From a virus, in the IMG/VR virus record IMGVR_UViG_3300009428_000004, positions 1-64,000 of that record: 64,000 nucleotides of DNA, one strand, 5' to 3'. The position numbers and the translations under genes were made by a program. Every line of letters starts with the position of its first letter. Positions within the stretch are counted from its first letter, which is position 1. This document shows positions 53,948-62,380 of the stretch, piece by piece. A model generated the notes under the pieces. It did no database searches and was not told the DNA's origin. It saw nothing but the letters and a program-made list of their open reading frames with translations.

Positions 53948-54805
53948 CTAGTCCTCCAAAGCTTTAGCGATTGCTTTTCTGCGTCTATGTAGATACTTGT
54001 CTGACTCATCTTCATCGCCATCGTTGTCGAGGTCTTTATCTTTACGATCTGTAAACTTCTTCTTGACAGCTTTCTGATCTACATCATCCAAACCTTCTTT
54101 AACTTCTTCATGACTGGCGCACTTGCCTTCGTACACTTCGCTTATCGACTTTTGAACGTCTGCGATTGTTTTACACTTTGCATCACATCCAAGACTTCTC
54201 TTTGCGTATGCAATAATCTTTGCATCTGGACCAGACATCTCTACGTCATCACCGCCAAAGCTTGAAGAGCCAAGCTTCTTCATCTTGATACCAGCTGGTG
54301 CTTTACCAGTGAAAGATTTTACAGTGATAGTACCTTCTGACAATTCCTCGTCTTCGTCTTCGTCTTCGACTTTTTTGCCATCTTTCTTAGCATTTTTCTT
54401 ATCGATTGCTTTCTGAAGAGCAGGTGGTAAAGTACCCTCTTCTACTTCAGCACTGTCGGGTTCACAGTCTTCTTTTACTGCTTTGTCTTCACTATAGCTC
54501 GCTTTTAATGCAGTAGGCTTATCTGAAACGTCTTTGTCTAACTTGCGCTTCGCTTTTGTTTTAATTTCACCGATTTCAGGAGTAACATCTCCTGCTTTAG
54601 GCACTGCTACGTCTCCATCAGCTTGGTCTGCTTTGCGCTTACCAGCAGATTCGGATAGTTCTGCGTCTGCTTCTACAGCAGGTGCAAGGTCTACAGCAGG
54701 TTCTTCTACAACAGGCGATTTAAAACCTTGCTGAGAAAGGGCAGCATCGAATGCATCTGCCATGCCTGCGGGTAATGGGTTAATATCTTTGGCTTTCTTA
54801 AACAT
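53948..54805 (-). CDS. acidic head-core-type protein with calcium-loop-like tail
   Basis: A 285-residue charged protein. The N-terminal 130 residues are Ala/Glu/Asp/Lys-rich and disordered. Linkers AELSES and DEELSEGT contain LSE sites like gp21 targets. The C-terminus has DRKDKDLDNDGDEDESD, an EF-hand/dockerin-like Asp loop, then YLHRRRKAIAKALED. Similar tails occur in cyanophage and marine T4-like head proteins. Likely a scaffold or core protein. Confidence 0.6.
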   Translation of the reverse strand: MFKKAKDINPLPAGMADAFDAALSQQGFKSPVVEEPAVDLAPAVEADAELSESAGKRKADQADGDVAVPKAGDVTPEIGEIKTKAKRKLDKDVSDKPTALKASYSEDKAVKEDCEPDSAEVEEGTLPPALQKAIDKKNAKKDGKKVEDEDEDEELSEGTITVKSFTGKAPAGIKMKKLGSSSFGGDDVEMSGPDAKIIAYAKRSLGCDAKCKTIADVQKSISEVYEGKCASHEEVKEGLDDVDQKAVKKKFTDRKDKDLDNDGDEDESDKYLHRRRKAIAKALED

Positions 54806-54854
54806 TATAATGTTCTCCTAATTTTTGAATTTATATTAATACTATTTATCTTTA

Positions 54855-55184
54855 TCAGTTATCTACTTTTGAACCGGCACGCCACTGATAGCAACTCCAG
54901 TACTTCGCTTTCCACTTGGGTCCTGGACTATCACATCCGTGTCTGGCTCTGAAACTTTTTCTTCTTGCCGGATCGTCTCTTTTGATCTCTGAATTAGGAT
55001 CGCCAAAGGTTACCTTAACTACATTATCTTTATCGTTCTTAACGTAGACTCCGAACTTGCCCTTTGAACCAGTAGGTAATCGAAAAGGATCATTAAGTGT
55101 TACCTTACGTCCTTGATACTCACTTTCTTCTGTGACTAGCTCTTCGCAGTTACAAACGTCTAGGAATTTTTGAAAAGACTTCAT
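54855..55184 (-). CDS. conserved phage protein with CTS-like N-terminus
   Basis: A 109-residue protein. MKSFQKFLDVCNCEELVTEE resembles a capsid-targeting start with a following VTEE cleavage-type site. The body has YQGRKVTLNDPFRLP, FGDPNSEIKRDDPARRKSF and a Cys/Trp end (CDSPGPKWKAKYWSCYQW), a family widespread in marine T4-like phages. Four Cys could bind metal. Head-internal location is inferred. Confidence 0.65.
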   Translation of the reverse strand: MKSFQKFLDVCNCEELVTEESEYQGRKVTLNDPFRLPTGSKGKFGVYVKNDKDNVVKVTFGDPNSEIKRDDPARRKSFRARHGCDSPGPKWKAKYWSCYQWRAGSKVDN

Positions 55185-55414
55185 TCATCTTCTCCACTAT
55201 TCATCATATATCGATGAGCAGTATTCAAATAATCTGCGGCTTTCGTGATCTTACTTTGAACCCATTCAGGCAAGTTCTCTTCATCTTCAAACATTCCAAT
55301 CATATGCTCTGCATCTGAAAGTATGCCTTTAAGCTGAGTCTTAGCCATCTTGCCCTCGTTGTCGTATTCTTTAGAGTTTTTATCTTCCGATACGAATGTC
55401 GCAAAAGTTTTCAT
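55181..55414 (-). CDS. conserved phage protein with CTS-like N-terminus
   Basis: A 77-residue protein: MKTFATFVSEDKN (VSE site) then EYDNEGKMAKTQLKGIL and ENLPEWVQSKITKAADYLN, a family common in T4-like marine phages. The start closely parallels T4 internal-protein peptides (MKTYQEFIAEA). Coupled by ATGA to the next gene. Confidence 0.65.
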   Translation of the reverse strand: MKTFATFVSEDKNSKEYDNEGKMAKTQLKGILSDAEHMIGMFEDEENLPEWVQSKITKAADYLNTAHRYMMNSGEDE

Positions 55415-55418
55415 CTTT

Positions 55419-56309
55419 TTATCCTAAAAGTTTTTGAAGTGTAGCAGGACCAGCGACACCATCTGGAGTCAGTCCACTTTTTGTTTGATACTCTTTGATA
55501 GCTCTTTTGGTACCTGGACCAAATATTCCATCTGCTGTCAAGCCTAGTTTTGCTTGAACTGCTTTGACTGTATCGTTATTATCACCTATTGATATTGTCA
55601 CATATTCAACAGATCCCGTTTTCTTAGATGATTTCTTAAGTACAGGCTTCTTACCAGTTAGTAATTCCATTGCACTCTCATAGCGACTAGTGCGATCAGC
55701 AAGACCGATATCACCACCGTTAATCTTTTTAGTCATCTTAACTATATCGCATTGGTCTGCGATAGCGTTTAACTTAGATGTTTTCCAAAACCAGCAAGCC
55801 GACTCGATAGCGCCCTTTTCAGTGGCTACGTATGCGGCTGCCTTCTCAGCAGTCATCTTAACTGTTTTACCAAACTTGGTATAATTCTCACGACCAGTAA
55901 GTTGCTTTAGTCCACGACCTCTGAACAACCAACCGTCACCAGATTTTGTGTTGCCCATTTTATACTTACGGAACTCGTCCATGTATACGTAGTTAGCGAT
56001 CTTCTCTGGGTTACGTGCGTACTCTTTTGCATTACGCTTAGTTCCACCAGTACCAAAATACCGACCAAACACTCGCTTGAGTGCATCTTCGCTATAGTTT
56101 AAATTCTCTTCTAACGATCTAAAATTATTAGACTCATGGGCACACTGTGCTATGAATCCTGCTATTCTTTCAGGCGTGTTAATTTCATACTTGGGAAATA
56201 TTTCCACAATAGCATCATACCACATGTCTACCTTATCATTACCAGGTATCATCTGGGCTAGCATTTCTTTCGTGAGTGCGCTATCACTCTTGTTCTTTTT
56301 CCAAAACAT
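55419..56309 (-). CDS. GH19 lysozyme/chitinase-like endolysin with PG-binding domain
   Basis: A 296-residue lysin. The N-terminal GH19 domain (about 15-215) shows AQCAHESNNFRSLEENLNYS with the two catalytic Glu, and GDGWLFRGRGLKQLTGRENY. The C-terminal part (about 235-296) is a PG_binding_1 repeat (DTVKAVQAKLGLTADGIFGP). No signal peptide, so export would need a holin or it may be virion-borne. It sits inside the head/core block, unlike the SleB-type hydrolase at 4968. Confidence 0.85.
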   Translation of the reverse strand: MFWKKNKSDSALTKEMLAQMIPGNDKVDMWYDAIVEIFPKYEINTPERIAGFIAQCAHESNNFRSLEENLNYSEDALKRVFGRYFGTGGTKRNAKEYARNPEKIANYVYMDEFRKYKMGNTKSGDGWLFRGRGLKQLTGRENYTKFGKTVKMTAEKAAAYVATEKGAIESACWFWKTSKLNAIADQCDIVKMTKKINGGDIGLADRTSRYESAMELLTGKKPVLKKSSKKTGSVEYVTISIGDNNDTVKAVQAKLGLTADGIFGPGTKRAIKEYQTKSGLTPDGVAGPATLQKLLG

Positions 56310-56740
56310 TATTCGTTTATCCCTTTTGTAAAAGTTTTACTGAAGCTGTAGACGTGCTTCAACAGTTCCTTCACCTTAACATTTGACTGCATAACATCTA
56401 TACTGCCACCAACATTCTTAGCCGCTAACCATCTATGGTGTCCATCAATTATATAGTTGTCTGAACTAACAATGAGAGGCTTAGCCTTACCCAAAGTTTT
56501 AATGTTAGATATCTTATCGACAATTTTGTCTACATTGAAATCACTTTGCGTGGCTTTTAATTTTGTAGCCTTAACGCTCTTCTTCTGAACTCGCACGCCA
56601 TTCTTCTTAAGATGCACTATCAACTCATCATAGTCCTTAGACCTGACTTGCGGCATCTTATCTCTCTTTATTCCGAGAGTGTCTTTAGCATCAGGTCTTT
56701 CGACCTTCAACTCAGCGATATATGTTCTAAACTTCTTCAT
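56309..56740 (-). CDS. ParB-like nuclease-domain protein with CTS-like N-terminus
   Basis: A 143-residue protein starting MKKFRTYIAELKVERPD, with an IAE gp21-type site, then a KDTLGIKRDKMPQV segment and a ParB/sulfiredoxin-like core ending YIIDGHHRWLAAKNV. The DGHHR motif is the ATP/nucleotide-binding box of that fold. It may be an injected enzyme acting on DNA or nucleotides. One-base overlap with the lysin gene. Confidence 0.7.
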   Translation of the reverse strand: MKKFRTYIAELKVERPDAKDTLGIKRDKMPQVRSKDYDELIVHLKKNGVRVQKKSVKATKLKATQSDFNVDKIVDKISNIKTLGKAKPLIVSSDNYIIDGHHRWLAAKNVGGSIDVMQSNVKVKELLKHVYSFSKTFTKGINE

Positions 56741-59700
56741 ACTTTAATTACTTTATCTGATGTGCCAAAGTTTTTCTTACGCATGATAGTCTTGTTAACT
56801 ACTTCATACTCGTCTTTATCTTTATTATAGTTGATTACGATAGGCAGATTCAAGTCAGCTTGCATGTCTTTTAATACAGCTTCACTATCTGGATTCTGTC
56901 TGATCTCTACTGCTTTTCTCTTAGCAATTTTCTTAAACACTTTTTGCAACTCTGCCACAGTGATTGCCGGCTTGTTACGTGAATCGTTCATACGATCTGC
57001 AAAGTGTCTAGTGAATTCGATATCGATTTTGAATTTAGCAAGTAGTCGATCACCAAACTTCTCTAGGTCTTGCAACTGCTTCTGCGTAACGTCTTCACTG
57101 AACATCTCATCAAATGATTCGTTAATACTTTGTCCAGGAGTATCTTTCTTGTAACGCTTAGTAACTTTATCAGTACCTTTGTCTCCAGCTCCACCCTCTT
57201 CGGTTACCATCTTCGCTAATAGCTTAGAGTCAACGTTTTTGTAGCTTCTAGCGATCTGTGCGGCGTAGTAACCTACGTCATGTCGCATACTGCCTTTTGG
57301 TCCAGTAGTCTCTTTTTTCTTTCTAGAGATTAAATCTTTTAGTGTTTTAAGTGCGTGTTGGTATTGTGTTTTATATAGCTTTAGACCTAACTTATCTTTG
57401 ATCATCTCGGTTGGACTTTTCTCCATAAATAGATTTTCAAAGGATTCATCTACACTTTCTTTCGGTACACAATTAGGAACTAGCTTGCCGTTTTTCTTCT
57501 TCATGCCTTTTTGCTCATGAGAGTCCCAACAAGGGTCGTCTTCTTTAATTGATTTGCCTTCGCTGTCGTATCCTGGCTTGCCAGCTTTCTCTTTCTTAGA
57601 GATAGCAATTGCGGCTCTTTGTGCAGGAGATACTGCGCCTTCTTCTAGATCAACTTCTTCTTTACGTACTTTAGCGGCAAGGTCTGCGTCAGCTTTACCC
57701 CATGTACCAGATGATTTAGTAATGAAAGAGTTAACACGTGCAAAGCCCCATTGTTGAGGAGTAGTACCAGGTCTGTGACCAGTTCTCCATGCGGCAATAC
57801 CTCTGTCATAAACTTTCTTTAGAACACTCAATGGCATTCCAGACTTCTCTGCTTTCTTTTTTAAACCTTCATTACCCTTCTCTTCGTCTAGTAATACTTG
57901 ATTAAAGATGTCATTAGAGGTCTCTTCGATGAAAGATATCAGATCAGCATCACAATCGAACTCTTCATTTCTGGTCTCGGGTCTGTTTATTGAACGAACT
58001 TTCTTACGTAATTCACGTGTCAGTAAACCGTCCATCTCACGCTCATGCTCTCGACTCAGATTATTTCGTTCATCTTTGTGGTGCTTCTTTAGAGTCTTTT
58101 CTGCATCAGTATTGATAGCTATCTCTTCTAATTCTTGAGCTTCTGGAGTCTTTTTCTTGAATGCACGAAATCTAGCGTCTAATTTTATTTTACCGTCTTT
58201 CTTAAACATCTGATGAAATCTTTGCACTTTAGGAGATTCGAACTCTTCATCGAACTGTTGATTTACTACAAACTCTTCAAAAGTCTCGTTTACTTTACCG
58301 TATGTCTCGCACGGAGTTTTACCACATCCACAGTTTTTTTGCTCTTCAACAGGCTTCTCATGAGTGTATCCCATTTTCTTCATACGAAGATGATCTTCTT
58401 CTTTATCAGCTTTGTAACTTTTTCCAGTCTTTGGGTCATACATCATATGAGGCTCGAACGCTTCACCATACATTTGATCATATTTTTTAGTGTGCTTCGA
58501 TGTCTTAGTTTTAGCCTGTGCATCGCCAGGAGCTGGCTCATATGCGGCAGGATTATCGTCATTCATTTCAGCGCCCTTCTTGAAATGTGCGTCACGTTTT
58601 ACTTTAGTTGACTTAGCAAGACCTTTGTGATACACTGCAGGCTGTGTGCCTTTACGATCAGCAATATCTTTATCTTGACCAACACTTGGAGCTTCAAATA
58701 GTCTTTCGAATTGCTCGTTAAACTCCTCATTCTTGCTCTTGCTGTTTAATCTAGCTAGGTCTGCTTTACGCACACTAGGAAGGATCTTCTTAGCAATCTT
58801 ATCGATAGCTGCCTTCTTCTTAGAAACTCTCTTGTCAATCATCATCTTTTCTGAGGGAGAAAGTGATGCATACTTTTCGCCTTTCTTACCAGCGATCTTC
58901 TTACGAATAATCTTGATAGCGGCCTTTCTCGCACGAGACTTCAGCATAGTCATAGTTGCGGCTTTTTTAGACAGACGCTTACGTGCGGCGGCAATCTTGT
59001 TTTTATACTTACGCATTACAATGCCACGATTACGGCGTTGCTGTACTGTTAGAACTGCTTCGTCTAGTTCCATCTCTTCAGCGATCTTTAATCCACCACG
59101 AACCAAATCGTAGATGTCTTCTGCATCTCTCTGTAATTTCTTAGGTAGTCCAGTTGTGAACTTCTTCATGTCGCCTTGAGATGCCAATAATCTCATTTTA
59201 GATGCAGACATGCCCGAAACGTCATCGGCATCTGGATCACGATCACCAGCAGATACAACTTCAATGTTATCAAACTTGTAGTCTTTACCGTTATATTTAT
59301 TGAGTAGTTCGTCAAATTGCTTGATTCTGTCTGAACCTACAACCAAGATGACTTTAGAGTACTTTGACTGTAGCTCTTGCATGATTTGGATAATAGTCTT
59401 GGATTTAGACTTCTCGATCACATTGTTGCCGAATGCTTTCTTGGCAAGCATGATCTTATCGTCATACGCCAAAGGATTCTTTTTAGCATCCTGTGTATGA
59501 GATATGTAAACTTTTGGGACTGCGGAAGCTTTACGTGCAACAGCTTTAATCTTGTTGACTAGCTTCTCATGTCCAACAGTGATGGGATTCATTCTGCCCC
59601 ATCCAAGAACTACAGTCTTATCGACCGCTTCGTCTAGAGTGGGATTGATATCAATAGTGTTCTTTACTAAAACTTCGTTTTCTTTATCTAACTTAGCTTT

Positions 59701-59757
59701 AGCCTTTTTCTTGACAACCTTCTTCTCAACAGGTTTAGTGTCTTCTATATCGTCCAT
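56737..59757 (-). CDS. 1006-residue multidomain protein with N-terminal nucleotidyltransferase
   Basis: The longest gene here. Residues about 45-230 form a cytidylyltransferase-like domain (VVLGWGRMNPITVGHEKLV, SGMSASKMR). A Lys/Arg-rich helical region (about 235-345) follows. Small domains are separated by acidic linkers: FNEQFERLFEAPS, NETFEEFVVNQQ, DESFENLFMEKS and NESFDEMFSEDV. These repeat an (E/N)xF-x2-(L/M/F)F-x-E pattern like prohead-protease sites. Later parts include AQRAAIAISKK, a CWDSHEQKGMKKKNGK segment and a C-terminal toxin-like EFTRHFADRMNDSRNKP domain. GAGGAT precedes the start. It may be a polyprotein of head-internal enzymes. Confidence 0.7.
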   Translation of the reverse strand: MDDIEDTKPVEKKVVKKKAKAKLDKENEVLVKNTIDINPTLDEAVDKTVVLGWGRMNPITVGHEKLVNKIKAVARKASAVPKVYISHTQDAKKNPLAYDDKIMLAKKAFGNNVIEKSKSKTIIQIMQELQSKYSKVILVVGSDRIKQFDELLNKYNGKDYKFDNIEVVSAGDRDPDADDVSGMSASKMRLLASQGDMKKFTTGLPKKLQRDAEDIYDLVRGGLKIAEEMELDEAVLTVQQRRNRGIVMRKYKNKIAAARKRLSKKAATMTMLKSRARKAAIKIIRKKIAGKKGEKYASLSPSEKMMIDKRVSKKKAAIDKIAKKILPSVRKADLARLNSKSKNEEFNEQFERLFEAPSVGQDKDIADRKGTQPAVYHKGLAKSTKVKRDAHFKKGAEMNDDNPAAYEPAPGDAQAKTKTSKHTKKYDQMYGEAFEPHMMYDPKTGKSYKADKEEDHLRMKKMGYTHEKPVEEQKNCGCGKTPCETYGKVNETFEEFVVNQQFDEEFESPKVQRFHQMFKKDGKIKLDARFRAFKKKTPEAQELEEIAINTDAEKTLKKHHKDERNNLSREHEREMDGLLTRELRKKVRSINRPETRNEEFDCDADLISFIEETSNDIFNQVLLDEEKGNEGLKKKAEKSGMPLSVLKKVYDRGIAAWRTGHRPGTTPQQWGFARVNSFITKSSGTWGKADADLAAKVRKEEVDLEEGAVSPAQRAAIAISKKEKAGKPGYDSEGKSIKEDDPCWDSHEQKGMKKKNGKLVPNCVPKESVDESFENLFMEKSPTEMIKDKLGLKLYKTQYQHALKTLKDLISRKKKETTGPKGSMRHDVGYYAAQIARSYKNVDSKLLAKMVTEEGGAGDKGTDKVTKRYKKDTPGQSINESFDEMFSEDVTQKQLQDLEKFGDRLLAKFKIDIEFTRHFADRMNDSRNKPAITVAELQKVFKKIAKRKAVEIRQNPDSEAVLKDMQADLNLPIVINYNKDKDEYEVVNKTIMRKKNFGTSDKVIKV

Positions 59758-59842
59758 TTTTATCCTCTTATCGTAGGTTTACCGTAGTCTAACTACAAAT
59801 GATATTGTAATAGTCCACTAACAAGTGCTAGTGAACTATCTT

Positions 59843-59850
59843 TATTTATA
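59843..59850 (-). promoter_or_regulatory. T4-type late promoter TATAAATA
   Basis: Exact late box about 86 bases before the 1006-residue gene. A hairpin with arms AGT(C)CACTA and TAGTG(A)ACT (59812-59837) begins right at the predicted transcript start. Confidence 0.65.
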
Positions 59851-59861
59851 ATATATGGTTG

Positions 59862-60365
59862 CTATGAATCTGTAGTTGTCGGTGACATATGCTGATTATA
59901 AACATCTCTCAACGTTCTAGCATCTTCTTCTGCGGCATCAGCGTGAGCCTTAGCTTCTTCTAATGCGATATTGGCTGCCAATAGTCTAGCCTCAGCCATT
60001 CTAACATCTTCTTCCATACGTTGCAACATACGTGCCATATCTTTGGCTTCTTGAATCTTTGCCGCTTCAACGACAGGATCAACCATAGGCTGTATCTCAG
60101 CAAAAACTTCAGATAGAAGTGGATCGTCCTGAGGCTCTGGTATATCAATCAACTCTTCTGAGAATTCTGGGTGTAATGGATGCTCTGACACCTCAAACTC
60201 ATAAGCGACATCTTCAGCTTCCATGTCTTCTTCAATCTTCTTGAGAGTGATAAATTCTTGAAGTTGGGCAATTAGATGAGACTTAACAAGTCTTCTATCC
60301 AATTCAATACCAATCGTTCTTCCATATGATTCTAGATCAGACTTGCTCATTGATTCGAATTCCAT
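59862..60365 (-). CDS. SAP-like/helical phage protein
   Basis: A 167-residue protein. The start (FESMSKSDLESYGRTIGIELDRRLVKSHLIAQL) is a SAP-like helix-extended-helix common in T4-like phages. The second half is an acidic Ala/Glu-rich coiled coil. GGAGAAG precedes it. Possibly a head-assembly or DNA-linked protein. Confidence 0.65.
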   Translation of the reverse strand: MEFESMSKSDLESYGRTIGIELDRRLVKSHLIAQLQEFITLKKIEEDMEAEDVAYEFEVSEHPLHPEFSEELIDIPEPQDDPLLSEVFAEIQPMVDPVVEAAKIQEAKDMARMLQRMEEDVRMAEARLLAANIALEEAKAHADAAEEDARTLRDVYNQHMSPTTTDS

Positions 60366-60368
60366 ATT

Positions 60369-60530
60369 CTACTTCTCCGACTTCATGAATGTCCAGATAC
60401 CGTATGCTAATCCAGCCCAGGCTGCGATCTTCACGATACCACCAAATAGAATGATTGCTATGCAACCAGCTACAATAACACCAGCGTCTAAGCTAGTTCT
60501 TTCTAAAAATCTTTCTTTTAACCAATTCAT
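60369..60530 (-). CDS. 53-residue membrane protein
   Basis: Start 60530 (MNWLKERFLERTSLD) has AAAGGAGA upstream; the longer frame begins before that site. One or two membrane segments (VIVAGCIAIILFGGIVKIAAW). A late box and hairpin lie upstream. Unknown function. Confidence 0.65.
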   Translation of the reverse strand: MNWLKERFLERTSLDAGVIVAGCIAIILFGGIVKIAAWAGLAYGIWTFMKSEK

Positions 60531-60550
60531 AATTATCTCCTTTAAATGCA

Positions 60551-60573
60551 AAAGCAGGCATTAAGCCCGCTTT
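60551..60573 (-). terminator. hairpin before the 53-residue gene
   Basis: AAAGC-A-GGC (60551-60559) pairs with GCC-C-GCTTT (60565-60573) with one mismatch and a 5-base loop, followed on the minus strand by TTTTGC. It acts either as terminator of the upstream genes or as leader hairpin of the late message. Confidence 0.6.
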
Positions 60574-60592
60574 ATTAGTTGACTCGTACTAT

Positions 60593-60600
60593 TATTTATA
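60593..60600 (-). promoter_or_regulatory. T4-type late promoter, overlapped by early-type -35
   Basis: Exact TATAAATA. A TTGACA at 60616-60621 lies 17 bases upstream of TAAATA within it, so the site may be read by both early and late polymerase forms. Confidence 0.65.
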
Positions 60601-60630
60601 ATAGCACGAATATGATGTCAAGTGAATTTA

Positions 60631-60795
60631 TTAGTCCTGCATCATAACTCGCTTGGCTTCTTCATGCATTCCCATCTGACTGAGTTGGGCTGCGGCTCTC
60701 GCACGACCAACACGCTCCGTAGACTTGATCCACGCTCTACCAAAAAATCGTAGAGACGCACAGACTGAACAATAAGTGGCTGTTAAAGTACTCAT
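60631..60795 (-). CDS. DUF1127-like small basic protein
   Basis: A 54-residue protein: MSTLTATYCSVCASLRFFGRAW, then RVGRARAAAQLSQMGMHEEAKRVM. The Arg-rich helix pair resembles DUF1127 proteins, although the diagnostic DIG box is missing. It overlaps a clearer DUF1127 gene upstream by four bases. Confidence 0.55.
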   Translation of the reverse strand: MSTLTATYCSVCASLRFFGRAWIKSTERVGRARAAAQLSQMGMHEEAKRVMMQD

Positions 60796-61034
60796 ATGTC
60801 CAATATTCCTTCTGGCATTTTATCGTATAAAGGAACTTTTTTACCATTCATGCGTTCTATGATATCATCATAATGCTTATTAGCTATGTAATGTATATCA
60901 CCTCTGCAAAGTCCAATGTCATTCAAGTCTTTATCTGAAAGTCTTGACAATTCTTTTACAGTATCTCTGGCTGCCCAGTGTGCGTTAAATCTAACTCTAA
61001 TGCCTTTAGCAACTCTAATGAATTTTTCAATCAC
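60792..61034 (-). CDS. DUF1127-type protein
   Basis: An 80-residue protein with ARDTVKELSRLSDKDLNDIGLCRGDI, the hallmark DUF1127 pattern (L..L.D..L.DIG..R.DI). DUF1127 proteins are small Arg-rich regulators common in Alpha- and Gammaproteobacteria, tied to RNA and nutrient control in some. GTG 61034 is preferred, with AGGAGA seven bases upstream; ATG 61049 is the alternative. The C-terminal tail (NGKKVPLYDKMPEG) is extra. Confidence 0.75.
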   Translation of the reverse strand: MIEKFIRVAKGIRVRFNAHWAARDTVKELSRLSDKDLNDIGLCRGDIHYIANKHYDDIIERMNGKKVPLYDKMPEGILDI

Positions 61035-61146
61035 AACATTTCTCCTCATATTTGTGCTGTAGCCCTTTGACTACACTATTATTTATGAGAGAAATGTGTA
61101 TTTTAGCTTTGCAAGTATAGTATACTCGCCATGCACGTGGTGAATT

Positions 61147-62379
61147 CTACTTCTGCCAGCCTTTGATGTACTCTGAATTGAAGTTGGCGTTACTGAACTG
61201 CAATCTATCTACCAGCTTTACTGCGTTCTTGCCCATACGATCAATAGCAACGAAGCCTTCTTGCTCAGTCACTTTGTATCCGTCTGCCGTTTTCAAGAAT
61301 GTGCCAACGTTCTTAGCTCTATCAAGTTTACGTATGATAGTCAACTTAGCCTCAACAATCAAATTGTATAGCTCGAATAGCGCAACGATTTGGCTCTTAT
61401 CAGTATTGGAAAAGTATGATAGTATCTCTGTACGTTTAGCGGTCTTCTTTTCTTTACCCTTTTCAGACTTAAGCTTATCAATCTCTTTCTGGTAGTATGC
61501 ATAGATGAAGTCCATAAGCTCACTGACAAATGATGCAGGATCTTTGATCTTTTCACCAGCTCGTACTTTCACATTAACAAACGTCTTAACTCTAGTGAGA
61601 AGTTCTTCGTTCTCTGTGATTCCGTCGAAGGTAGACTTTTTAATAGTGTTGAATTTCTTGCCAGCTTGAGATAGAAGTTTTGTTACTGCATCAGTTTCTT
61701 TCTGTGTCATAGTGGCATCACCACTCATGTCTTTGTAGATAGCGTCTACCGACCAGACGCCTGTCGATTTTTTGAGATTGCTTGCGATCTCTTTTCCAAA
61801 ACTTGCTGACATTGATTCAAAAGATTTACCTCTGTATTCAGTGTGCCAAACCACACCGATCTCGGATCTGAGGATTTGTGAAGCAAGCTTGCTTTTCGCT
61901 GGTATCGCATAAACAATGGTATTAGGATGGAAAGTAATATACGATTCTCCATCAACACTAACCTTTTTGATATCCTTTTTCGCATATAAGAAATCACCCT
62001 GTATCACCCCCTTAATATTCAATGCTGGCAAGTTCTTTAACGCCAACTTCATTTTTATATTCAAATCACCCTTTGCGATATCATCATCGATATCTTTATT
62101 AGTCTTGTATACTTTAGGATTCTTATTAAAGATACCCTTCTTAGCAACAAAGAACTTGCCATCAGTCGGATCAATACCAGCAAATACTGCTGGTGCTCCA
62201 TCCCACTTTACAGTCACATTGACCTTAGCTTTAGATTTACCAGCCAACATATCTCGCAATGCTCTTAGGTAGTTGATAGACTCCCTAGCACCATCGACAC
62301 CTGCGTTCAGCAGATTATCTTCGAGGTGTTCCATATGAGTATTCTTGTCTTCAGTCAAAAATGACGATAAGCGTATCAT
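61147..62379 (-). CDS. nucleotidyltransferase/ligase-like protein with CTS-like N-terminus
   Basis: A 410-residue protein. MIRLSSFLTEDKN carries an LTE gp21-type site. Lys58-Trp-Asp-Gly61 fits the KxDG adenylation motif of RNA/DNA ligases and capping enzymes. Downstream, KKGIFN, IQGDFLY and near the C-terminus EGFV (374-377) with VKL (Lys388) resemble motifs III, IV and V. The family occurs in marine T4-like phages without an assigned activity (DUF6267-like as I recall). GGAG precedes the ATG at 62379. Confidence 0.65.
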   Translation of the reverse strand: MIRLSSFLTEDKNTHMEHLEDNLLNAGVDGARESINYLRALRDMLAGKSKAKVNVTVKWDGAPAVFAGIDPTDGKFFVAKKGIFNKNPKVYKTNKDIDDDIAKGDLNIKMKLALKNLPALNIKGVIQGDFLYAKKDIKKVSVDGESYITFHPNTIVYAIPAKSKLASQILRSEIGVVWHTEYRGKSFESMSASFGKEIASNLKKSTGVWSVDAIYKDMSGDATMTQKETDAVTKLLSQAGKKFNTIKKSTFDGITENEELLTRVKTFVNVKVRAGEKIKDPASFVSELMDFIYAYYQKEIDKLKSEKGKEKKTAKRTEILSYFSNTDKSQIVALFELYNLIVEAKLTIIRKLDRAKNVGTFLKTADGYKVTEQEGFVAIDRMGKNAVKLVDRLQFSNANFNSEYIKGWQK

Positions 62380-62380
62380 G

